Both the position numbers and the translations under genes were made by a program. 64,000 nucleotides of DNA from NCBI GenBank assembly GCA_013368325.1, contig JAACJK010000057.1:744001-808000 (forward strand). Reading direction: 5' to 3'. Under the pieces are notes generated by a model. That model saw only the letters and a list, made by a program, of their open reading frames with translations, had not been told where the DNA came from and ran no database searches. The DNA is from Ephemerocybe angulata. Its lineage: Eukaryota; Basidiomycota; Agaricomycetes; Agaricales; Psathyrellaceae. The number at the start of each line of letters is the position of its first letter. The stretch's first letter is position 1. This document shows positions 56,436 to 64,000 of this stretch, piece by piece.

Positions 56436-56724
56436 TTTAGATTATACTAGACCATATTATATCTCGAGTTAACAAGGTTCCGTTGTGTTAGAGGCAACGC
56501 GAACCAAGAGTCCATACACGATGTGTTTGGGATTTTTAGTAGCAAATATACATACGACTGCCGTGTTTATTGGGATGGAGAATGTGGAGTAGTATACATG
56601 GTATGCTGACTATAGATACGAGTACAGGAAGACAGTAAGAACTGCTCAGGCACCAGGCCTTGTTGAGCTATGAAACGAGGACTAGGGAGTTGGAGTAACA
56701 CTCCCATCATATTAACCGGGAAAT

Positions 56725-58268
56725 TCATGCGTGTTTTGTAATGGGGGTGTGAACCTCGGGAATCTTCAGCCCCCTCCACTCGACACACACCCTCGCCTTT
56801 GCAGTAGGATGTTCGAGTAACGCCAAGGTACGATCCCGCCCCACATCTCCTCCACTCAGCCTTTTATGCACAGTCTCTCCTTGCATCCCAACACCCCCCT
56901 CCTCCGACGCTGCAGGTCCAACTAGATCACGTAGAGGAACAGAAGTATGTGCCACAATTTCCTTCTTCCGCCCCCCACTCCGCCCTTCGAACACTTTTAA
57001 GACGATATTTGTCGTCGTCGGGTCGAAGCACAGAAACTCAAACGTCGAGTCGAACCGAGCTGCAGTCGTTGATGCACCGCCTTTCTCCTGGTCAACCTCA
57101 ACGGGATAACGATTCGAGATCGTCCGAGATATCCCTCCCTGCGGTCTTGCATTATCGACGGTGCTTGGTGTCCGTGACAGAGAACTCGACTCTGTGCCGA
57201 TCATGCGCGCGGTGTGCAGGGGTGAGCGGTGCCAGCCCAGGGAAACGGTGACAGAAGCTTCTCTGTCTGGGGCAGTATCGAGCTGGTCGATGGAGTGGAC
57301 GGTGAATGTAACAATCCCCGCCAGAAGCGTATCTTCCCAATGTCATGAGTCCACGATCGCGGTGTTTTGAATGTGTAAGGAAAACTCACCATGAGTCCCA
57401 TCGCCTTCCTCCCTTTCCTCTGGGGGAATATATGTTGGGAGGGGCGAATTCACCGGCAACGCAGGGTACCAAAGCACGTTATACAGCAGATACCCTTCGA
57501 TCCTGCTCATCTCTCGATTAAACAACGCTGCCTGGACTGCCCACTCGTTCTTCTCGGGCTGCTGTTGAGGGTGCTCGACGCCCTCATGGACAGTGCTCAA
57601 GCCCGAAACAACCGAGCTAGGTCTGCTCTCAACGAGTTCCAGAGGCTCCTGAGAGCTCGGTGATGGCTCGTGGTAACTGACCACGACGGTCGGAATGGTG
57701 GGTGAGGTCTGCGGGTAGGAATGGGGCAAGACGAAGTTCGTGCTGCCCATGAAGCTATCACGCGTGAACGGCCACAACCAGTGGCGCTTATTGCGAATCT
57801 CGAGCTCGAGCCTGTTCTCGTAGGGTCCGACGAGGGTGTAGTACGACTTGAAGCCAAAATTCGGGGTGTACCTATCAGGGTAACATCGTAAGCCAAGGTG
57901 TCGAGAGCTGTTGGCAAGGAGGAGAGAACGCACGTTCTCGGAGAAACCTCCGTCTCCCCAACGGCCCTCTCCTCTCTCCACGTTTTGATCTCCCCCATCC
58001 CTCGCCCCTCCACGCCACCCTTCGTCCTGCCCAGGACCTTCACCTTCACCCACGAGGCGGGCTTTAAGCTGAACCACCGTTTCCAGCCCTGGGGTCTACG
58101 GATCTCGGCGGATTGGACTATAACACGCGCGACGCCAACGCTGTGTTGCGGCGAATACGTGCAGGAGAAGCTCCCAGTCTCGTGGTCGTGTGCCGGCGCG
58201 TCGGAAGGGATGGGCTCGTATACGGGGAGGGAGTTCGAGTAGCTTTTTGTAAGCTTCTGGATGAACAT
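56725..58268 (-). CDS. 474-aa protein of unknown function, possible C2-like domain
   Basis: Exons 58268-57934, 57871-57390 and 57332-56725 join in frame (1,425 nt). The N-terminal part is beta-rich (VGVARVIVQSAEIRRPQGWKR). The central block GFKSYYTLVGPYENRLELEI, then RHWLWPFTRDSFMGSTNFVLPHSYPQ, looks conserved. The C-terminal part (LAGIVTFTVHSIDQLD, then STFEFLCFDPTTTNIVLKVFE, VPLRDLVG and CVEWRGLKIPE) resembles a C2-type beta-sandwich but lacks a clear calcium-binding Asp set. A TATAAATA box at 58324-58332 favours ATG 58268 over the ATG at 58307. Confidence 0.65.
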
Positions 58269-58828
58269 GGTTGTGCTTGTTGGCGGTACTGACTCGCTAA
58301 AACACATAGTTGAGCATGCATGGTATTTATACGGCGGGCGAGGGGAGAGGGGTAGCAGCAGCAGCTCACCTTTCGAAGTTTAGAATATCCAATGAGAAAT
58401 CCGCGCATCATGAAGCAGGTGTCATTATATACGATCGAGGGGCGCACCCCTTCGCAGTTCATCCTGCCCACTCAAACGCCTGAACCTGGGCCACGAGGGG
58501 GCCCTCCGTCCGACCTCGTCGTGGATAGCACAACCGCAGGGCCATGCATAGTCCGGGAGTCCTGTGAATCCGGGTCTATATTGGTCAAACCGCGACCTAG
58601 AGCCTCGAGGCCCCCTCCTCGTTGATTTTGAGGCCTATTAGCCAGGCTGGTGGCTGTATTCCATGATCTGCGCTTATTGGTCCAGGTTCCGGGGCAGAGG
58701 TTTATTGCGAAGGTGGTTGCGGTGCATGGAGAACATGCGGTACATTTAGCGCTCGATCAGAGTCGATCGCGCCGACCGGTAAACCTCGCGTCGTCCACTC
58801 AGTCAGCGGCCACTCCTCTTTATTAACC

Positions 58829-59693
58829 ATGATCCCAACACCTGACCTCTCGCATCTCTCGACGAAGGATTATGATTTGGTGTATGAGCCTGCAGGTCAG
58901 TGCATTTCGGTACCGTTGCCGGATTGACGGTACCATCGGGCTTGCTTCTTTAGAGGACACCTTCCTTCTCCTCGACGGGCTGGAGGCCGACCTCGACGCT
59001 CTGAAAGCTGCAGAGCCTCGGATATGCCTTGAAATCGGGTACGTCCTTCATCGTCCTCCTGAGTCTTTACATAGCGTTGAATGGGCGATAGGTCCGGTTC
59101 CGGATGCGTCTCGGCGTTCCTCTCTAAAATTCTGGGGCCCTCCTCGGCCGGTACGTCCTCTGCTTCGTAAAACCACAGCCGTCTGACCTGGGGCATGCAG
59201 TGTACATCTGCACGGATATCAACCCTCACGCAAATAAGGCGACCCGGGGAACAGGACGCCAGAACCAGGTCGAGCTGGACCCCGTGAACGCGGTATTCGC
59301 GCTGCCCCTGCAGCAACGGCTTCGCGGAAGTGTGGATGTCGTTCTATTCAACCCGCCTTACGTTCCGACGTCGTTCGAGGAGGCGCAGATGTCGCAGAAC
59401 CAGGGGAATATCGGAGGAGCATGGGCTGGAGGATGGGACGGCATGGAGGTCACGAACAAATTTCTAGAGCAAGTTGAGGAGTTGCTTTCACCGCAGGGAC
59501 GATTCTACCTGGTCGCCCTCAAGCAGAACAATGTTCCAGAGATTCGACAACGGATGGAAGACATATTCAAGTTGCACAGCGAGGTGAGAAGGTTTTTCAG
59601 GACGGCAGAATCTTTTGATCAAATGCTTTTCAGGTTGTCATTGAGCGAAGGGCAGGAAGGGAGTATCTGTATATCATTCGATTCACTAGATAA
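58829..59693 (+). CDS. MTQ2: eRF1 glutamine N5-methyltransferase, Mtq2/HemK2 type
   Basis: Five exons (58829-58895, 58954-59038, 59092-59150, 59201-59583, 59634-59693) join to 654 nt, 217 aa. The start YDLVYEPAEDTFLLLDGLE, the SAM-binding EIGSGSGCVSAFL, the DIN after strand 2, the substrate-binding NPPYVPTS motif and the ending VIERRAGREYLYIIRF all fit the eukaryotic HemK2/Mtq2 family. That family methylates the Gln of the GGQ motif in release factor eRF1 (with Trm112 as partner in yeast) in the cytoplasm. The length is normal for the family. An additional lysine-methylating role has been reported for relatives. Confidence 0.92.
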
Positions 59694-60133
59694 GCGTAGA
59701 CTACAAAAATAAAAAGGGTGGTATCCATCAGACAGACGCCCGTCTCGCTGGCTCGTGTCTTCGGGAGTCTTGCGACCGACCCGTCGACACAAACCAAACG
59801 TCCTCGAGACCCTCCGAAAAGGGCCATGTTCTCAGTAGAACGAGCGGGCGCGAATGTCATCGAGTGGATATGAAGATGTGGCATTTGTAAAAATGCGAGA
59901 CTCGGTCAGTTTCTGTAAACAGATCCTGTTCGAGTATGTTCTGAGGAAACCAGGAAGCAGGGGACCAGGCTTATATCCCTTTCTGCTGTGGTCCGTGCGC
60001 GCAGTTCCCACGGCCATGACAAGGAAAAAAATTAGCCGCTGGTCCGCTCGGCTCGGCACCCGCTAACGGCTGACTCACAGCCGGTGCGTGATACAATTCC
60101 AGCGTAAGCGCCCTGCCTTCGCCAATAACCAAG

Positions 60134-62616
60134 ATGGTGGTGAAGTCGCTGCCAACGCTGCCAGCGTACCCATCGAGCTCGACCCGCGAGCACCTTACGC
60201 CGTCCCAGCTATCCACAGTACAAGCGTCCATCTCCAATGCATTGTCGGCGGTCCTGGCCAAGGGGATCTCAGCTGCCGCCTCCTCTGTGCCCTTCCTCAG
60301 GTCCTATGCCCAAGACCATGCTTTCACGGCACTTCAAGCCCTCATCTGGGACAATCCACCGGTAAAGACGCCCACCGAAAGGGCTATCCATACCAGGGTT
60401 CTGCAACTAGCGCAGATGCTGGCTGATCACGGCCTCCTCAGCGATCTGAAGCTTCTCGTGGACATAGCAATCGTATATGCAAGGTCATATCCGTCCAAGA
60501 TCCACAAGCTGTTTGAGAAGGTTGAAGAAACGACTGGATCTGCTGTGGTGCAAGATATCAAGGAGAGTTTGATCCCCTCATTTACCCAGATCCTCGAGAC
60601 AGGCCAAGGGCTCTACAACCAGCGCAAAGCGGCTGAATGCATCTACTGCTTCGTCCTAGCCAGCAATTCTTCCCCATCCCTTCTAGCGGCCTTCACCCGA
60701 GACCCCACCTTCCTCACCGCCATCGCTCGGCTCTATCTTCCAGGCCTGGCAACGACAGCGCGATCCTACGGAGGAGCCAACTCCCTTCTCGCAGCGGTAT
60801 CGAACTCTAACACCCCCGCTGACCCCACCGAATGGACTTCCATCTACCTTACGACCAAGGTCACTCTCCTCGATGCCCTCCATTTCATCTTCAAGCGCCT
60901 TCTCTCTGACTTGACCACCGCGAACGGTCCGGTGCAGTTGGCTGTGCGATCTGAGAACGCATTCAATGCTATCTTTGCGATGATGGAAGTCTCTGCGGAC
61001 ACGGCTGCGAACGATCCCGGGTCGTCTGCGACGCCGCCAACCCCTTTCCTCAATTATTCGCTCCTTCAGGACTATCAACACACGCACGACCTTTCGAGTA
61101 TGCTCGCTCGTGCGTTGAAGAAGGCAGAGGAACGCGACGCGCGACTTGATATCCTCGAGAATGCGTTGGCGTCCGTGTCCTCCCAGGCCTCCTCTGGGTC
61201 AAAGAGCAAAGACCCCGGCGCGCTCAAGCTCCTCATACGGGGCTCGGGACTCCAGCGACACCACAAAGGGACCGCCCAGAAACAGACAACTGAGGTCCCC
61301 GCATATTACGAGGCACCTCCTCCTCCTCCGCAAGCGTCGTCATCTTCCTCTGCTCTCGCCCCGCCGCGGAGCCAGGAGACCGACATCGAGCTCGCGAGCA
61401 AGGCGTCGCAGGTCCTCGACCTCCTGCCCGACGCCTCCTTCGACTACGTCACCCTCCTCCTCCGCTCCCCGCGCTACGGCGGGAGTGTCGAGCAAGTCAT
61501 TGAAGCCCTCCTAGACGGGAGCGCGCCACCCGAAGAAATACTCTCCCAAGAGGTGGGAGCAGTAGTGGCAGCACCCCGGCCTGCACCTGCGCCTGCCCCC
61601 GCCGCGGAGAGGTACGAGCGCCGCAACGTCTTCGACGACGAGGTCGTCAACTTCTCCACAGTGCGCTTCGGGAAGAAGGAGCTGCTGGACGAGGGGGGTA
61701 CAGAAAACCAATCCGACCGGCTGCTCCGCGAAGAGATGAAGGCTGACATCCTGCGCCGCGTCGAGATCATGGACCTCGAGTCAGACGAGGACGAAGACGA
61801 GGACGAGATTGATCCCTTTGCCCCCGTCGACGAAGCCGGGATGCCCCTGCAGAAGAAGAGGTCTTCGAAGGGCAAGGAGACTGCGTTCGACGATGAGGAT
61901 GAGGATGATTTGGACGACGCAGCTGTGCGGGTGCCTGGGGCCGATGCTGAGGACTCGGGTGATGATGACGACGATGAGGTTGAGATCATCACCTCTGCGT
62001 CTGCCCAGGACGACTCGGTGGGCGATTTGAAGCGTGCTGAGGCGATCTTGGAGCTGGCGTACCTCGCTGATCCATCGGTCTTCGCGCGCGACGCGGCGAC
62101 GAGGAGGAGCAAGGCGCGACTAGAGTTGAAGGAGCGGAGTGGGTGGGACCATAGTCAGATTGAGGGGTGGGCTGCTATGTTGGAGCGGAATGTAAGTCTT
62201 TTTCCCGCTTCTATTCGCGTCTTAAAATGCCCGTCGAGAAGGTGCTCATTATCATATTACAGCCTAAGAAGAAGGACAAGCTGTTGCATAAACATGAATT
62301 TAGGGGTAATAGGTCCTCTACACCTCCACCCGAGGCCGGAGGCTCTTCGCATCACCAGCAGCAACATGGCCATCGAGGAGGGGGCGGAGGGAGAGGTGGA
62401 AGGGGTGGAGGCGGAGGCGGAAGAGGTGGGGGTGGTGGCCGTGGAGGTAGAGGACGTGGAGGTGGAGGGCGCGGGGGTGGAGCCGGTGGCGAAGGCGGGG
62501 GCGGTGGAGGTGGAGGGGACAGAGCGTACAAAGACAAGAACAAAGCCAGTCACGGGAATCATAATAGGAAGCGGGGACATGACAAGAAGATGGCGAGGGC
62601 AGGTGGGCCTTCATGA
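60134..62616 (+). CDS. CUE3: CUE-domain protein, Cue3/ASCC2 homologue
   Basis: Exon 1 (60134-62191) and exon 2 (62263-62616) give 803 aa. Residues 1-330 form the helical ASCC2-type N-terminal region (LPTLPAYPSSSTREHLT, then WDNPPVKTPTERAIHTRVLQ). A CUE ubiquitin-binding domain lies at about 417-460 (QVLDLLPDASFDYVTLLLR). Acidic linkers follow, with DDEVVNFSTVRFGKKE and DPFAPVDEAG. The family signature near the end of exon 1 (RSGWDHSQIEGWAAMLERN) continues as PKKKDKLLHKHEFRGN in exon 2. The tail is Gly/Arg-rich (RGG repeats). In yeast and mammals this protein belongs to the ribosome-quality-control trigger complex that splits stalled, ubiquitinated ribosomes. Reading straight through the intron would give a false longer frame. 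Confidence 0.88.
62376..62520 (+). repeat. GGN triplet tract encoding the RGG-type tail
   Basis: A run of GGA/GGT/GGC codons with interspersed CGT/AGA makes a Gly-Arg-rich tail on the Cue3/ASCC2 homologue. RGG tails bind RNA in many proteins. The tract is likely length-variable. Confidence 0.8.
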
Positions 62617-62858
62617 GCTCTGTAGTAGGAGGTCTGATATAATGCTATGGGATGTAGTAGCAGCAAATATGGTATCAGTCACTGAGGCTGAACGCATTGA
62701 TCAGAGTACAGGCAAATTCGAATGAATCGTCACAGGAAAAGGTTGGGATGTATAGAAACAAGAAACGTAAAACGGGAAGAAGTGTCGTACTGACGGGAAC
62801 AGTGGACCTGATTTTCTGGAACTCGAGGCTAAAAATGTGCGAACGGGACCAGAGGAAT

Positions 62859-64000
62859 TTAGAGCTTCAAGCCTGAGATATCTTCAATGTGGTCAATTAA
62901 ACCCTCGTCCCAATGCCTTGGCTCCCATTCTAGTGGAGGTTCCGTGCGAGAAACATCGACGGACAACTGGGTGCCCCACGCCTCAGCGTGAGGTCGCAAG
63001 AAAGCATCCAGCTCTTGTTTAAAGAGGCTGATAGTCGTTTGGGGAGTTTCGCTCCCAACAAATACATAGAAGGAAAAGTGTTCCAATCGCCTGGGCCGGG
63101 TAGACGTTGAGAGGTCCGTACTTGAGGACGTCGTCGGTGGGGGTGAGGTCAGAAATTTGAAGTTGGTAGGCTGCGAGTAGTGAAGGCGAAGCGAATCCAA
63201 ATCGTCGCTGGTGTTTCTGGGGTGGCAACCTTTCAGCGCAAGGACTTTTAGAGAGGGAACGGTTGGTTGCTGGAGTGAGAGTGCTAGATATTCGCTCACA
63301 GCATGGAGCTGAGGGGCCTCGATTGGTGCGTACAGCTCTGTCAGCGAAGGGAAGGATTCCAGGATGCTCCTGGCGGCTGAGCTGGACAGCCACGCTGTCG
63401 TCTGCAAGCATCGAAGCCCTTCTAAGAAATGTCTGTTAGCTTGATGGACCGGGAAGAGTTCATCGCCCGTGTAACGGATAGTCGAGAGACAAGGGAACGA
63501 AATTTTGGTGAAGGCGGGGTATTCAATTTGAAAGGGCTTTGTGATCCCATTGATAGTGAGGTCGCTGAGTGGTCGCGTTCCTGTTTCGCCGATGGGCAAA
63601 GCGTAGGTATGTGGGTATGAGGTAGCAGGCCATTCCTCGTATGTTTTAAAGGACGCCTGCTGAAGGGATCTGCATGTAAACAGAACATATGAGATGACAA
63701 ATGCCCCCATGTGGAAGAACTCCAGGTGAAGGTGCGTGAGTTGAGTCCAAGGTAAAAGAGAAGGCGGGAAGTAGAAGTAAGTCACGGCATTCAATACCAC
63801 TGCCTGCTTCACATTTGGAAATTGTATGGTATCCTGTGTGACCAAACGTTGGGTAACGAGGATTACAGAAAGGACGGAAGGAAAGGAGGCCGTGACGGAG
63901 AGTCCTTGTAGACCATAGAAGGCAGATAGTTTGTTGAGGGAGGCGAAAGCAGAGTGGTGGAGGCACTCCCTAAAGGGCCTCAGGGTGGTTTCTTCCAGTG
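62859..64000 (-). CDS. F-box/LRR-like protein, partial (5' end beyond window)
   Basis: The frame is open from the right edge of the window to a stop at 62859. It shows the irregular leucine-rich pattern typical of Agaricomycete F-box protein C-termini: LTHLHLEFFHMGAFVISYVL then CRSLQQASFKTYEEW, PLSDLTINGI, FLEGLRCLQTTAWLSSSA and VPSLKVLALKGCH. It ends DEGLIDHIEDISGLKL. The F-box itself would be upstream and is not in the window. Such proteins recruit substrates to SCF ubiquitin ligases. The identification rests on the repeat pattern only. Confidence 0.6.
   Translation of the reverse strand, partial: LEETTLRPFRECLHHSAFASLNKLSAFYGLQGLSVTASFPSVLSVILVTQRLVTQDTIQFPNVKQAVVLNAVTYFYFPPSLLPWTQLTHLHLEFFHMGAFVISYVLFTCRSLQQASFKTYEEWPATSYPHTYALPIGETGTRPLSDLTINGITKPFQIEYPAFTKISFPCLSTIRYTGDELFPVHQANRHFLEGLRCLQTTAWLSSSAARSILESFPSLTELYAPIEAPQLHAVSEYLALSLQQPTVPSLKVLALKGCHPRNTSDDLDSLRLHYSQPTNFKFLTSPPPTTSSSTDLSTSTRPRRLEHFSFYVFVGSETPQTTISLFKQELDAFLRPHAEAWGTQLSVDVSRTEPPLEWEPRHWDEGLIDHIEDISGLKL

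Noticed and set aside
61474..62112. A 212-codon minus-strand frame rich in Ser
   Set aside because: It is the antisense shadow of the acidic linker in the Cue3/ASCC2 homologue.
60134..62725. An unspliced 863-codon frame for the CUE protein
   Set aside because: A clean GTAAGT...ACAG intron at 62192-62262 restores the family's conserved PKKKDKLLHKHEFRG ending, which the unspliced frame loses.

Overview
This window is eukaryotic and fungal. Genes on both strands are cut by many short introns (about 50-90 nt, mostly GT..AG), and the recognisable families point to a mushroom-forming basidiomycete (Agaricomycetes): a Plavaka-type transposase, a DUF6698-type protein, a DIRS-like tyrosine-recombinase retroelement and an F-box-like protein. 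No bacterial operons, ribosome binding sites or CRISPR arrays are expected or seen. Gene models below were assembled by hand from open frames and splice signals. Several sum exactly to whole codons, which supports them, but no transcript evidence was available.

Layout. (1) 1-7.2 kb: an apparently intact ten-exon Plavaka transposase gene (minus) with an unusual AT-hook array, and a divergent small coiled-coil gene. (2) About 7.8-43.4 kb: a very large inverted repeat. The left arm (about 7.8-21.18 kb) and right arm (32.83-about 43.4 kb) are mirror images. From about 15.6 to 21.18 kb the pairing is gapless (left coordinate + right coordinate = 54017) and almost identical. Further out the arms carry a 1,082-bp tandem repeat, itself containing a 171-bp exon+intron minisatellite, and then more diverged sequence. 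The arms contain no intact gene. They are a patchwork of broken host-gene pieces: a vacuolar Ca2+-ATPase (Pmc1 type), the spliceosomal helicase Brr2 (at least two pieces), Hsp90, a bHLH transcription factor and Gln-rich proteins. (3) The 11.65-kb spacer between the arms (21.18-32.83 kb) holds five plausible intact genes: a TET/JBP-like 2-oxoglutarate/Fe(II) dioxygenase, a 575-aa Ser/Pro-rich protein, a 119-aa protein, a DUF6698-type protein and a 377-aa putative zinc-binding protein. (4) 43.4-49.3 kb: a SET-domain protein gene, otherwise gene-poor sequence with a 30-bp minisatellite. (5) 49.42-53.97 kb: a DIRS-like retroelement (Gag, RT-RNase H, tyrosine recombinase) between identical 124-bp direct repeats. 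(6) 54-64 kb: ordinary gene-dense sequence: two unknown genes, an unknown 474-aa protein, an Mtq2/HemK-type eRF1 methyltransferase, a Cue3/ASCC2-type CUE protein and a partial F-box-like protein running off the window.

The most interesting structure is the giant, recently made or recently homogenised inverted repeat built from host-gene fragments. It encloses a gene cassette that includes a putative DNA-base dioxygenase. A complete transposase gene and a SET-domain gene lie just outside the arms. Whether this is one mobile or rearranging unit, or a chance stacking of accessory sequence, cannot be settled from the sequence alone.
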